A stretch of DNA of 64,000 bases, taken from contig JADYXW010000045.1 in NCBI GenBank assembly GCA_020853975.1, forward strand, positions 1-64,000, written 5' to 3'. The notes under the pieces were generated by a model. The model ran no database searches. It saw only the letters and a list, made by a program, of their open reading frames with translations, and was not told the DNA's origin. Source of the stretch: Phycisphaerales bacterium (GTDB lineage: Bacteria > Planctomycetota > Phycisphaerae > Phycisphaerales > UBA1924). Below, one piece after another: positions 41,987 through 50,909 of the stretch; within the stretch, counting starts at the first letter, position 1, and each line of letters starts with the position of its first letter. Made by a program: the position numbers and the translations under genes.

Positions 41987-42408
41987 GGACCCGCGCCGCC
42001 CACCACGCCCCACCTCTGGGGAAGATCAACGTCACACCCCTCATCGACGTGGTGATGGTGCTCATCGTCTTCTATCTCATCGTGGGACGGCTCGCGCAGT
42101 CCGAGCGTGCTCGCGTGGAGTTGCCCGGCGCCAGCGCCGGAGCCGCCGAGACGGGCCCCTCGGTCACCATCACGGTCTCGCTCGTCGATGGGCGGCCCGC
42201 GTACTTTCTTGAGGGCGTGCTGGTTCCGGGGGCGGACCTCGCGGGCGCCATCCGCGCCGCGGTGCCATCGCCCGCGGAGGCGTCGGTCCACATCCGTGCG
42301 GATCGGGCGCTCGCGTACGACGCGGTAGCGCCTGCGATCCTCGCGTGCCGCGAGGCGGGCTTGGTCTCCGTGAAGCTGGTGGCGCAGCGGGAGGGCGGGT
42401 CGCCGTGA
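41983..42408 (+). CDS. exbD: ExbD/TolR-family protein 1
   Basis: A 141-aa bitopic protein whose membrane helix begins INVTPLIDVVMVLIVFYLIV, with the conserved Asp of the proton path in TPLIDV. The periplasmic domain ends IRADRALAYDAVAPAILACREAG, typical of ExbD/TolR. The TTG start overlaps the exbB stop as TTGA. Confidence 0.88.
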   Translation: MRTRAAHHAPPLGKINVTPLIDVVMVLIVFYLIVGRLAQSERARVELPGASAGAAETGPSVTITVSLVDGRPAYFLEGVLVPGADLAGAIRAAVPSPAEASVHIRADRALAYDAVAPAILACREAGLVSVKLVAQREGGSP

Positions 42409-42866
42409 GCCATCACTTCCGCGACCGCAGCGCCCGCGCGATGTTCGACCTGCACTACGGGCCGAACATGACGCCCATGGTCGACGTGGTGATGGTCATC
42501 CTCATTTTCTTCATGGCGTCCGCGGCCCTGCTGGGGCCGGAGTTCCTGCTCCGATCCAGCCTGCCCAGTCCGGGCGCGGGGGCCGAGGCGGGTGAGATGG
42601 TGACGCTGCGGGTGCGGCTTGCCGGGCTCTCCGCGGGTGTCACGATCGACCAGGGCACGGAGCTCCTGATGCCCATCGAGGCGGCCGAGGGCGTCATCGC
42701 GTCGAGGCTTTCGCTGGTGGGACCAGACCGCCTGACGGTGCTGATCGATCCGGAGCCGGATGCGCCGTACGACCGGGTGGTAAGGCTTCACGAGACGTGC
42801 GCGCGGCTGGGTGTGCCGCGGGTGGGGCTGGTGGAACGCACCGCCGCTACGCCGCGCGCGCCGTGA
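42405..42866 (+). CDS. ExbD/TolR-family protein 2
   Basis: A 153-aa second ExbD paralogue, with PNMTPMVDVVMVILIFFMAS carrying the conserved Asp and a periplasmic domain ending YDRVVRLHETCARLG. Two different ExbD proteins beside one ExbB is common in Planctomycetes, where they may form a heteromeric pair. GTG start overlapping the first exbD stop (GTGA). The last 20 bases overlap the convergent SpoIIE-type gene. Confidence 0.85.
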   Translation: MSHHFRDRSARAMFDLHYGPNMTPMVDVVMVILIFFMASAALLGPEFLLRSSLPSPGAGAEAGEMVTLRVRLAGLSAGVTIDQGTELLMPIEAAEGVIASRLSLVGPDRLTVLIDPEPDAPYDRVVRLHETCARLGVPRVGLVERTAATPRAP

Positions 42867-44091
42867 TGCAGAGCGCCGTCACGTCGTCCCCGCCGTGCAT
42901 CGAGCCCGCCTGGACATCGAGCCTGTGCTGAAGCTCGGAGAGCAGGCCGGAGGTGGCCCCGCGGCGGGGCCCGCCCGAGGTGCGCGCGAGGTCGGCGATC
43001 CAGCGGTCCCGCTTCAGCACCGCTCGCTGCGCGCCGGAAGCCTCGACCGGGAACGCCGCATCGAGCCCGTCGGTGTAGAGCATGAGCATGTCGTCGTCGG
43101 CGAGGGCGATCTCCCGCTGATCGAACTCCGCGTCATCGAAGACGCCCAGCAGGGGCCCGGCGGTCTCGATCTCCGACGAAGTCCCGCCCGACAGCAGGAT
43201 CGGCAGCGGGTGACCTGCGCCCGCGACCGTGACCCTGCGGGTCTGCGCGTCGATCACGCCGTACACCGCTGTCGCGAAGCGGCCTGTTCCCAGGCAGCTC
43301 GCGCAGAGTCGCTCGTTGAGCGTGGCGAGGACACGGGCCGGCGAGTGGCGCTCGGAAGTTCCGGCCGCCGCCGCGGCGGTCATGAGGCTGCTGGTGAGCA
43401 CCATGGTGAGGAGCGCCGCGGGGACGCCGTGGCCCACGGCGTCCGCGACGAAGAAGGCCACTCGGGAGGGCCCGACCTCGCGCACGCTGTACACGTCCCC
43501 GCTCACGAAGTTCACCGGGCGGAAGAGCACGTTGATGTCGAGCCCCGGGACGCTGGGGATCGGGCTGGACGTGAAATCGCGCTGCAGGGCCGCCGCGAGG
43601 TGCAACTCCTCGTGCAGCCGGTCCATCTCGTTGCGGATTCCGCCCTGGCAGCGGAGGGCGAGGTCGATCTCGTGGGTCAGCAGCCTCACCGCGGGCTGAC
43701 GCTCCATGAGCGCATAGAGCATGTGGGCGATCTTCTCCGGGGGCGCATCGTGAGCCAGGAAGATCACGCCGTGGCGCTGGAGGAGCGCCCAGTCCTCGGT
43801 CCTTTCGACCAGGATGACTGCCGGCGCACACCGGGAGGAGAGCGTCTCGAGCAACCTGTCAACGACGCCGGGCCTCACACCCGCGCCCACCACCGCCAGG
43901 ACCGCCCCGGGGATGGCGTCGTGAGAGCCGCTCTTGCCCGCGGGCTCGAGCACTTCCACGAGTTCGTCCGTGAGCATGGCGCGCCACTCGGGCGCCATCG
44001 AGGGCCAGGACCCGAGCACGGGCCGCAGCCAACGCTGCGTCGGCGCTGCCAGCCCGCCCGTCGCCGCGAAGTAGAGTGTTGGTGTGTTCAC
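42847..44091 (-). CDS. SpoIIE/PP2C-type serine phosphatase with pseudo-receiver N-domain
   Basis: A 414-aa protein. Residues about 45-145 look like a response-regulator-like fold (AVLAVVGAGVRPGVVDRLLETL, AVILVERTEDWALLQRHGVIFL) but lack an obvious phosphoacceptor Asp. A coiled segment then leads to the phosphatase (about 180-410) with NFVSGDVYSVR, VADAVGHGVPAALLT, AGHPLPIL, LMLYTDGLDAA and GGDDVTALCI, all metal-binding motifs of the RsbU/SpoIIE class. It would act on an anti-anti-sigma factor or similar protein. Start GTG at 44091. Neighbours give no partner. Confidence 0.82.
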   Translation of the reverse strand: MNTPTLYFAATGGLAAPTQRWLRPVLGSWPSMAPEWRAMLTDELVEVLEPAGKSGSHDAIPGAVLAVVGAGVRPGVVDRLLETLSSRCAPAVILVERTEDWALLQRHGVIFLAHDAPPEKIAHMLYALMERQPAVRLLTHEIDLALRCQGGIRNEMDRLHEELHLAAALQRDFTSSPIPSVPGLDINVLFRPVNFVSGDVYSVREVGPSRVAFFVADAVGHGVPAALLTMVLTSSLMTAAAAAGTSERHSPARVLATLNERLCASCLGTGRFATAVYGVIDAQTRRVTVAGAGHPLPILLSGGTSSEIETAGPLLGVFDDAEFDQREIALADDDMLMLYTDGLDAAFPVEASGAQRAVLKRDRWIADLARTSGGPRRGATSGLLSELQHRLDVQAGSMHGGDDVTALCITARAA

Positions 44092-44153
44092 GCGAGGCCG
44101 CCCCCCAGACGCCCGCGCGACGATCGCGCACAGGCGTGCACGGGGAGATCGAC

Positions 44154-44783
44154 CTATTTGGCGAGCTTCTTCAGGGCCGCTACGTCCAGATCGAGCTTCT
44201 GGCCCGCCTTGAGGTTCAGGCTATCGGTCGTGCCGCCCTTGAACTCCAGCGCGAACTGCGCTGAGAACTTGCTCGAGTACTTCTTGAGGCGTTTCTCGTA
44301 CGCGTCGTTCGTCGCCGCCCACGCGGGGTACCCGGGCGGGGCCGTCTTCACCTTCTCTTCCTCGGTGCGGGGCGGCTCGGGGAGCATCTTGTGCCACGCA
44401 ACCACGCGGCCCGCGCCGTCGAGGTAGACCACATCGATGGGTACCGGGCAGTCCCGCATCACGAAGTCCAGCTTGGTCATCACCCGCGGGAAGACGAAGA
44501 TCAGGCCCCATCCCTCGGGAATCTCCGTCTTGTCCGAGAGCCCCTTGAACCGGGTCTCGTCATCGAGGGCAAGGTCCATCTTGAACTTCTTGGCGTTGAT
44601 GGTGAGGTCCACGCTCTTGGGGGCCGCGGGCTTGTCCTTGCCCTTGGTCTCGGGCTCCTTGGAAGTTGCGGCGCCGGAGCCCCCGCCGGACTGGCCCAGC
44701 GCCATCCACACGCCCGCGCCCGCGAGGGCTGCCACCGCCACCGCCGCGAAGACCTTGTTCATCATGTTCTTCTGCTCAGCCAT
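44154..44783 (-). CDS. DUF192 protein, membrane-anchored
   Basis: A 209-aa protein with an N-terminal hydrophobic segment (VFAAVAVAALAGAGVWMAL), a Lys/Pro/Gly-rich linker, then a DUF192 domain (MDLALDDETRFKGLSDKTEIPEGWGLIFVFP, ending with DVVYLDGAGRVVAWHKM). The family's function is unknown; many members are exported. It overlaps the 3' end of gluQ by 22 bases on the same strand, so they are probably co-transcribed. Confidence 0.8.
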   Translation of the reverse strand: MAEQKNMMNKVFAAVAVAALAGAGVWMALGQSGGGSGAATSKEPETKGKDKPAAPKSVDLTINAKKFKMDLALDDETRFKGLSDKTEIPEGWGLIFVFPRVMTKLDFVMRDCPVPIDVVYLDGAGRVVAWHKMLPEPPRTEEEKVKTAPPGYPAWAATNDAYEKRLKKYSSKFSAQFALEFKGGTTDSLNLKAGQKLDLDVAALKKLAK

Positions 44784-45712
44784 GCCAGCGACTCCGCGGT
44801 GAGGACGATCGGCTCCCGCGCCATCTTACGAAGGTCAAACCCCCGGAGGAACTCCGACGCGGAGACCTCCGCGGGCCTTTCCACCATGCCGCACCAGTGC
44901 GCCACCAGCCCGATCACCCGCTCCGCCCGGGTCCCGCCCGCCCTGAACGTGTCCAGTCTTGTGTCGCCGTGCCGCTTTGCCAGACGCCTCCCGTCCGGCC
45001 CCAGCACCAGCGGCAGGTGGGTGTACCTCGGCTCGCGGCCTATCCCGAGCCCACGTCGCACGAGCATCTGCCTCGCGGCACTGTCCAGCAGATCGTCCCC
45101 TCGCACCACTTCCGTCACGCCCTGCCGATCATCGTCCACAACGACGGCGAGCTGATACGCGGGCTGCCCTGGCCGGTCCGGGGTTCGCCTGGTCCACACG
45201 ACGAAGTCGCCGATGACGCGAGAGACGTCGAAGACCTGGGGTCCGGCGAAGGCGTCCTCGAATCGGACCTCCCCCGGTGGCGCGAGCAGCCGCCAGCAGA
45301 CGTGGGCATCGTCAAAGCGTCCGGGAACCGTGGGGGGCCTCAGCGACGCGGGAAAGACCACCTCGTGCGAGCCTTCCTGGGGGGCGCTCGCTGCGGCCTC
45401 GATCTGCGTGCGCGTCAGATCGGTGGGATACACCAGTCCCGCCCGAGCAAGCACCTCCATTGCGTCCACGTGCGGCTGGGGGGTGGCGCTCTGCACCAGC
45501 GGGCCCGCGTCCCAGTCCATGCCCAGCCAGCGCAGCAGGTCCACAGTCAGATCCATGACCCCGGGCTTGACGCGCGGCGTATCCAAGTCCTCAATCCGCA
45601 GCACGATGCGCCAGCCGCGCTGCCTCGCGAGCGCCCAGTTCACAAGGAAGGTCCGCGCGTTCCCAAGGTGGAGCGCTCCCGTCGGCGACGGGGCGAGCCT
45701 GGTAACAGGCAT
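44762..45712 (-). CDS. gluQ: glutamyl-Q tRNA(Asp) synthetase
   Basis: A 316-aa catalytic-core GluRS paralogue starting MPVTRLAPSPTGALHLGNART (HIGH-like motif HLGN). The KMSKS-like loop is LAKRHGDTRLD. It lacks the anticodon-binding C-terminal half of GluRS, as GluQ does; GluQ glutamylates queuosine in tRNA(Asp). The ATG at 45712 is set by the conserved N-terminus; upstream codons are not conserved. No queuosine biosynthesis gene is adjacent. Confidence 0.85.
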   Translation of the reverse strand: MPVTRLAPSPTGALHLGNARTFLVNWALARQRGWRIVLRIEDLDTPRVKPGVMDLTVDLLRWLGMDWDAGPLVQSATPQPHVDAMEVLARAGLVYPTDLTRTQIEAAASAPQEGSHEVVFPASLRPPTVPGRFDDAHVCWRLLAPPGEVRFEDAFAGPQVFDVSRVIGDFVVWTRRTPDRPGQPAYQLAVVVDDDRQGVTEVVRGDDLLDSAARQMLVRRGLGIGREPRYTHLPLVLGPDGRRLAKRHGDTRLDTFRAGGTRAERVIGLVAHWCGMVERPAEVSASEFLRGFDLRKMAREPIVLTAESLAWLSRRT

Positions 45713-45830
45713 ATGTTCGGTATTCAAAAGGGCACCCACGGTCAGGACGATACACTGATGGCGGATTGGGGTACAGGACCGGGCGCAGACCGCTCGCTGC
45801 TGAACCCGACCCGCCGCAGGAAGGCTCCGA

Positions 45831-46178
45831 GTGTCGCAAGTTCCCAAGCTCTCGCCCGAACAGGTGAACCAGGCGCTGAAGGCGTTGCCGGACTGGGCCG
45901 CGGTGGGCGAGGCCATCCAGCGGACCTATCAGTTCAACGACTTCGTGACGAGCATGAAGTTCGTTTCACAGGTTGCGATTCATGCGGAGCAGGTGCAGCA
46001 CCACCCCGACCTGCTGATCCGCTACAGCCGGGTCACGGTCACGCTGGCGACGCACGACGCGGGAGGGATCTCGGCGAAGGACATGGAGTCGGCCCGCGCG
46101 TACGACGCGATGGCGCTGGGTCTGCCCTGCCAGGCGCCGGTGGTTCCTCTCCCGGCCAAGCCCCGCAAGAAAAAGTAA
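45831..46178 (+). CDS. phhB: pterin-4a-carbinolamine dehydratase-like protein
   Basis: A 115-aa protein with the DCoH signature: AIHAEQVQHHPDLLIRYSRVTVTLATHDAGGIS, including the conserved HHP and TH..GG residues. It dehydrates pterin-4a-carbinolamine when tetrahydrobiopterin-dependent hydroxylases are used; in bacteria without such an enzyme its role is unclear. The GTG start is preceded by AGGAAGG. A TACACT hexamer lies at 45751-45756 upstream. Confidence 0.9.
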   Translation: MSQVPKLSPEQVNQALKALPDWAAVGEAIQRTYQFNDFVTSMKFVSQVAIHAEQVQHHPDLLIRYSRVTVTLATHDAGGISAKDMESARAYDAMALGLPCQAPVVPLPAKPRKKK

Positions 46179-46219
46179 CCCGGACCGCGAGGGCACCTCG
46201 TGCGACGCGGGGGGCCCGA

Positions 46220-48142
46220 CTATTCCTCGCTGGCGGCACGATCGCGGTCGGCGCGCTCGGCCTTGCGACGATCGGCCTCGCTCAGCAGCTTCTTCCGCAG
46301 CCGGATCCTGTCCGGGGTCACCTCGACGAGCTCGTCGTCCTCGATGTACTCCAGCGCAACCTCAAGGCTCAGGCGGCGTGGCGCCTTGAGCACCACAGTC
46401 TTGTCCTTGCTCGCCGCCCGCATGTTGTCCAGGTGCTTCATCCGCGTGATGTTCACCGTGAGGTCGTTGTCGCGGCAGTGCTCGCCCACGACCTGCCCTG
46501 CATAGACCTTGTCGCCGGGCTCCACGAACAGCACGCCACGATCCGCGAGCAGCTCGCAGGCGTAGGTCGTCACGGGGTTGGTCTCGATGCTGATGAGCAC
46601 GCCGGCCTTGCGGTGGGGGATCTCCCCGCTGACGGGGTCGAACCGCAGGAATGAGTGGTGCATGATCGCCTGGCCCTGCGTCGCGGTCAGCACGCGGCTG
46701 CGCATGCCGATGAGGCTCCGGCTGGGGATCTCGAACTTCAGGTGCGTCATGGTGTCGCCCCGGGGTTCGAGCTTCTTTACCTCACCCTTGCGGCCGCCCA
46801 CCAGCTCCATCACGGAGCCGACGGTGTCGTTGGGGGTGTCGATGACGAGCTCCTCCACGGGCTCGCACTTCACGCCATCGATCTCGCGGATGATGACCTC
46901 GGGCTTGCCGACGGAGAGCTCAAAGCCCTCGCGACGCATGGTCTCGATGAGGATGCCCAGCGACATGACGCCACGGCCCGAGACCATGAACTCGTCCGCG
47001 GTGCGCCCGGACTCCACCCGCATCGCGACGTTGCGCTGCAGCTCCTTGTCGAGGCGCTCGCGGATCTGGCGGCTGGTGACGTAGTCGCCCTCCTGCCCCG
47101 CGAAGGGAGAGTCGTTGATCCGGAAGAGCATCGTCATGGTCGGCTCGTCGACCTTCACCGGCGGGAGCGCCATCGCCTGCTCGGGGTCGGCGATGGTGTC
47201 TCCGATGTCCACCGAGTCCAGCCCGACGATCGCCACGAGGTCTCCGGCCTCCACGACGCTCACCTCGGTGCGTCCCAGCCCCTCGAACCGCAGGAGCTGG
47301 CCGGCCTTGCTGTTCACGCGGGAGCCGTCACGCTTCAGCACCGCGACGCCCTGCCCGCTGCGGATTCGCCCGTTGAAGACGCGCCCGATGCCGATACGGC
47401 CCACGTAGTCGCTGTAGTCGATGTTGGTGATGAGCACCTGGAGGGGCTGCTCGACGTCCGCGGGGGGCGCGGGCACCTCGCGGACGATGGTCTCGAAGAT
47501 GTCCCGGAGGTCGGTGGGCTTTGGGTCGGGCAGGGGCCAGTGCCTGGTTGCCCAGCCGTCGCGGCCCACGGCGTAGACGGTGGGGAAGTCCAGCGCGTAG
47601 TCCTCGGCGCCGAGCTCCACGAGCAGGTCGAAGACCTCGTGCACCACATCCTGGACGCGCTGGTCCTGGCGGTCGATCTTGTTGATGACGACGATGGGCC
47701 TCAGCCCGGCCTCGAGCGCCTTGCCCAGCACGAACTTTGTCTGGGGCATGACGCCCTCGGAGGAGTCTACGAGCAGGCAGCAGCCGTCGGCCATGCGGAG
47801 CACGCGCTCGACCTCGCCCCCGAAGTCCGCGTGGCCCGGGGTGTCGATGATGTTGATGCGGTACTCGTGGCCGTCGAGCCCGTGATAGTTGATCGCGCAG
47901 TTCTTGGACAGGATGGTGATCCCGCGCTCGCGCTCCAGCGGGTTGCTGTCCATGATCAGGCCGTGCTGCCCGCCCTCGAGCTTCTCCAGCTCGCCGGCGC
48001 GGAAGTTCCCGGACTGCTTGAGCAGGTTGTCCACCAGCGTGGTCTTTCCATGGTCGACATGCGCGATGATCGCCACGTTGCGGATGCCGGTGTTGCGGTG
48101 GGACTTGGTCATGGGATTGGTCGTGGCGGTGAGGGTGGTCAT
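46220..48142 (-). CDS. typA: ribosome-associated GTPase TypA/BipA
   Basis: A 640-aa translation GTPase. The G domain has [41 protein letters not shown] and VINKIDR. The C-terminal part, including [20 protein letters not shown] and [19 protein letters not shown], is BipA-specific. It binds the ribosome and acts in stress and assembly functions. ATG at 48142 ([11 protein letters not shown]) is chosen, 11 codons before the conserved core begins. Confidence 0.95.
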   Translation of the reverse strand: MTTLTATTNPMTKSHRNTGIRNVAIIAHVDHGKTTLVDNLLKQSGNFRAGELEKLEGGQHGLIMDSNPLERERGITILSKNCAINYHGLDGHEYRINIIDTPGHADFGGEVERVLRMADGCCLLVDSSEGVMPQTKFVLGKALEAGLRPIVVINKIDRQDQRVQDVVHEVFDLLVELGAEDYALDFPTVYAVGRDGWATRHWPLPDPKPTDLRDIFETIVREVPAPPADVEQPLQVLITNIDYSDYVGRIGIGRVFNGRIRSGQGVAVLKRDGSRVNSKAGQLLRFEGLGRTEVSVVEAGDLVAIVGLDSVDIGDTIADPEQAMALPPVKVDEPTMTMLFRINDSPFAGQEGDYVTSRQIRERLDKELQRNVAMRVESGRTADEFMVSGRGVMSLGILIETMRREGFELSVGKPEVIIREIDGVKCEPVEELVIDTPNDTVGSVMELVGGRKGEVKKLEPRGDTMTHLKFEIPSRSLIGMRSRVLTATQGQAIMHHSFLRFDPVSGEIPHRKAGVLISIETNPVTTYACELLADRGVLFVEPGDKVYAGQVVGEHCRDNDLTVNITRMKHLDNMRAASKDKTVVLKAPRRLSLEVALEYIEDDELVEVTPDRIRLRKKLLSEADRRKAERADRDRAASEE

Positions 48143-48518
48143 GGCGCGTACGGCCTTCGGGCGGGTCGGCGACGATCGCGCCGGCTCGGGTCTCATTGGC
48201 ACCGGGCTGGACGGCAAAGACGCCCTGGCGTGGTGATCCGGCCCCGTGCCACGCTGGCACGAGACCGGACACAACTATAGGTCCCCCAAAGGGCTTGCGG
48301 CGGGTCGGATCTGTGCGGTCTGCAAGGCCTGCGCCGGCCGCATGCGCCCCGTTCTTCCTCTCAACCCGCACATTCGCTGGCACGTGCCCCCCCTTGAGGC
48401 ATATTTGCCCCGGCCCCCACAAGGGGAGCGCACCTCGCGTGGACAGCAAAGAGCACGGCCAGGCCCGCCGCCCCCTGCGGCGCAGCCCGGGTATCCGCTG
48501 CGATCAGAAAGGCCCGCC
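48143..48518. other. intergenic region between typA and the poly-Gly protein
   Basis: A 376-base divergent region with no convincing gene. It contains AT-rich islands (CAACTATAGG near 48272 and GAGGCATATTTGCC near 48395) that may hold promoters for the two flanking genes, but no complete -35/-10 pair is convincing. No RNA gene is evident. Confidence 0.4.
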
Positions 48519-49319
48519 ATGAAGCTCGGACTCCTCTCGCTTGCGCTGCTCGCCGCTGGCGCCTCGTCCGCGTCCGCCCAGACCCTTCTGTACCAGGAGT
48601 CCTTCGAGAGCGGCAACCTCGGCCCCGAGTGGAGCTCCAACTCCCGCATCTCCAACGGCTATCCGTACTTCACGTTCTTCAATGGCCGCTATTCGGGCGG
48701 CTCCACCACGCTCACCCTCCCCCAGCCCCCAGGCTCCTCACCCAACGGCATCAACACCAACCCCGGTGACACGGGTGGCGGCGGAGGCGGTGGAGGAGGC
48801 GGTGGAGGTGGCGGTGGAGGTGGCGGTGGAGGTGGCGGTGGAGGTGGCGGTGGAGGTGGCGGTGGAGGTGGCGGCAACCCCCCGCCCCCCGGTGGGTACT
48901 TCCGCCAGTACACACTCTCCTTTGACTTCTACTGCATCGACTCGTGGGATGGCGACAGCCTGCTCTACGGCAGCGACCGCCTCCGCGTCCTCATCAACGA
49001 CGCCATCCGACTTGACGAAACCTTCTCCAATCAGCCCGGGAACACACAATCCTTCCGTGCAGCCACCATCGGGCCAGTGCACCTGGACTACAACCCAGGC
49101 GCGATGGACTCCATCTACCGCCAGATCTCCATCGACTTCACAGTGCCGACCACCGACCCCACGATCCGCATCACCTGGGCCGACGGCGGGCTGCAGGGCA
49201 TGAACGACGAATCCTGGGGGATCGACAACATCCGCGTCACCTACCAGATGGTGCCGGCGCCGGGCGCGGGGCTGGCCCTCCTGGCGGCGGGCGGCCTCCT
49301 GGCGCGGAGGAGACGCTGA
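48519..49319 (+). CDS. exported protein with poly-glycine tract and PEP-CTERM-like tail
   Basis: A 266-aa protein with a signal peptide (MKLGLLSLALLAAGASSASAQ). A beta-rich domain starts YQESFESGNLGPEWSS, then 34 consecutive glycines (about residues 86-119), NPPPPGGYF, and a second beta domain ending SWGIDNIRVTY. The tail VPAPGAGLALLAAGG followed by LLARRRR is a Pro/Ala segment, hydrophobic helix and Arg cluster, as in PEP-CTERM-type sorting signals of Planctomycetes. No exosortase is in the window. AAAGG precedes the ATG. Confidence 0.8.
   Translation: MKLGLLSLALLAAGASSASAQTLLYQESFESGNLGPEWSSNSRISNGYPYFTFFNGRYSGGSTTLTLPQPPGSSPNGINTNPGDTGGGGGGGGGGGGGGGGGGGGGGGGGGGGGGGGGGNPPPPGGYFRQYTLSFDFYCIDSWDGDSLLYGSDRLRVLINDAIRLDETFSNQPGNTQSFRAATIGPVHLDYNPGAMDSIYRQISIDFTVPTTDPTIRITWADGGLQGMNDESWGIDNIRVTYQMVPAPGAGLALLAAGGLLARRRR
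48774..48875 (+). repeat. 12-bp tandem repeat GGTGGAGGTGGC encoding poly-Gly
   Basis: All codons are Gly (34 in a row). Six perfect copies of GGTGGAGGTGGC run from 48801 to 48872, preceded by a less regular GGC/GGA/GGT stretch. A 12-base unit means that slippage adds or removes four glycines without changing the frame. Confidence 0.95.
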
Positions 49320-49325
49320 GGAGCA

Positions 49326-50909
49326 TTACGGTCCCTCGCGGAACCGCACCGCCACCGTTCCACCGAGCAGGCCTTCGCCCGCGGACTCGAGCCTCGTCTC
49401 CACGCGCTCGATCCAGCGGAACGCGCGCATCGCGGATTCGCCCGAGCTCGGCGAGTTTGCGCGGATGATCTCCGCGAGGTCCGCCGGCCGCACGATGAGG
49501 CGGTAGACCGTTCGATCCGCTTCGTCCGCCGGCTCTGAGAGCCGGCGCGCGAGTTCCGCGGCGGCGGCGCCGGCGCGGGCTTCATCTCCGGCGGCGGTCC
49601 GGATGTTCAGCACCCACCAGCCTCCCGGGCCATCAGCCTGAACGGCGTAGGTCCATGCGAGGCTGCCTCCCGGCTGCACGAAGCCGGGGAGCATCGCGTT
49701 CCGCGCCTCGCCAAGCACCATCACCGGCACAGTGTCCGGAGCGGGGGGGGGCAGCTTCATGCCCGGGGCGCCGACGACGCGCGCGATCCACCTCTCCGCA
49801 ACGGGCTTTACGGCCTCGAGGTCTCGCACGGGGATCGCGCAGGTGATCGAGAGCGCCGGGACCGCCGCCCCCGCCGGGGTGCGGTGCACCGCGAGCAGCG
49901 CCACGCCCTCCATTCCGTCGGTGACCTCCGAGGGCAGCTTGAGGTTGTCGAGAAGCGACGCCATGAGCGTTCGCTGGGCCCGTCCGGTCGCGTCCTCACC
50001 AAGGTCGAGCGGCTGCCTGCGCGGGGAGCCGGCCATCAGGAGGGAGGCGTCGGTCTCCATGAGCTTGACCGCCGACGCGGGCCACACGTCGAAGGGCCCG
50101 CCCTTGCGGAGGAGCATGGTGTCGGTCGCGCGGAACTCCGCCGCCAGGGTGTCGTCCGCGACCCCCGCGGTCAGCGCGAGGTACTCCTCTTCTCCCACAC
50201 CCGCCCCTTCGGACATGCTGCGGTAGAGCAGAGCGATGCGGCTGGGGGGCAGGGCCCGCAACGCTGCGAACGCCCGGGTGTCTCCCAGCCTCGAGCTGCC
50301 CGCGGGCCTCGGGGTGTTCACGACGGGCAGCAGCCGGTCGAAGAGGTCGCCGCTGCCCTCGGGCGCGATCAGCACGCGGGAGAGGGTCTCGGTTCCCACG
50401 ACGGGGCCCGGCGACGCGGAGAGCTGGAACGCACCGCTCTCGAGCGCCAGCACAGGAGCGTCGTGGGAGATCTTGCGTGGCGCGGGTTTCAGCTGTGTTC
50501 TCAGCAGCGCTTCGGTCTGCGAGGTCACGGTGGCGATCACCGCGTGCTGCGGCCGGCGGCCCGCGCTGGGCCCGCTGATGCCCGTGATGCAGAAGGCCAC
50601 GTCGTCGCCCGCGAACGACTCGATGGCCTTCTCCGGGGTCATGTTGAGCGACGCCGCCGCATCGCGCCACGCCGCCACGCTCCGGTCCCACGGGCTCATC
50701 TCCGCGACAAAGCTGAGGAGCCCCCGCCCGGCGCGAGAGTCAAGGCACCACGCGAGGTCGTCCGCGGCGATCAGGAACTCGGTGCGTGCCGGGAGCGACG
50801 CGAGGAAGTCGAGGTCAGGCCGCCCATCACTCGTCTGCGCGTGGCACATGCCGCACGCGAGGCTCATCGCCAGCCATGCCGCGGCACCTCGCCTCCCTGG
50901 AGCGTTCAC
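49326..50909 (-). CDS. secreted protein of unknown function, in the sigma-factor operon
   Basis: A 527-aa protein with a signal peptide ending ACGMCHAQ. It has repeated beta/alpha units with many short Ala/Arg-rich segments, such as EFLIAADDLAWCLDSR and VAFCITGISG. No catalytic motif is seen. Its ATG overlaps the stop of the preceding membrane protein by four bases, so it is translated with the ECF sigma factor and its partner. It could be the surface sensor or an effector. Confidence 0.65.
   Translation of the reverse strand: MNAPGRRGAAAWLAMSLACGMCHAQTSDGRPDLDFLASLPARTEFLIAADDLAWCLDSRAGRGLLSFVAEMSPWDRSVAAWRDAAASLNMTPEKAIESFAGDDVAFCITGISGPSAGRRPQHAVIATVTSQTEALLRTQLKPAPRKISHDAPVLALESGAFQLSASPGPVVGTETLSRVLIAPEGSGDLFDRLLPVVNTPRPAGSSRLGDTRAFAALRALPPSRIALLYRSMSEGAGVGEEEYLALTAGVADDTLAAEFRATDTMLLRKGGPFDVWPASAVKLMETDASLLMAGSPRRQPLDLGEDATGRAQRTLMASLLDNLKLPSEVTDGMEGVALLAVHRTPAGAAVPALSITCAIPVRDLEAVKPVAERWIARVVGAPGMKLPPPAPDTVPVMVLGEARNAMLPGFVQPGGSLAWTYAVQADGPGGWWVLNIRTAAGDEARAGAAAAELARRLSEPADEADRTVYRLIVRPADLAEIIRANSPSSGESAMRAFRWIERVETRLESAGEGLLGGTVAVRFREGP

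Noticed and set aside
45757..45830. Leaderless short peptide starting at the ATG after TACACT
   Set aside because: The hexamer ends one base before the ATG, not 5-7, and the frame does not join phhB, whose GTG has a good Shine-Dalgarno.
48774..48875. Tandem repeat considered as CRISPR or minisatellite
   Set aside because: The units are adjacent, without unique spacers, and encode in-frame glycine; it is a coding repeat.
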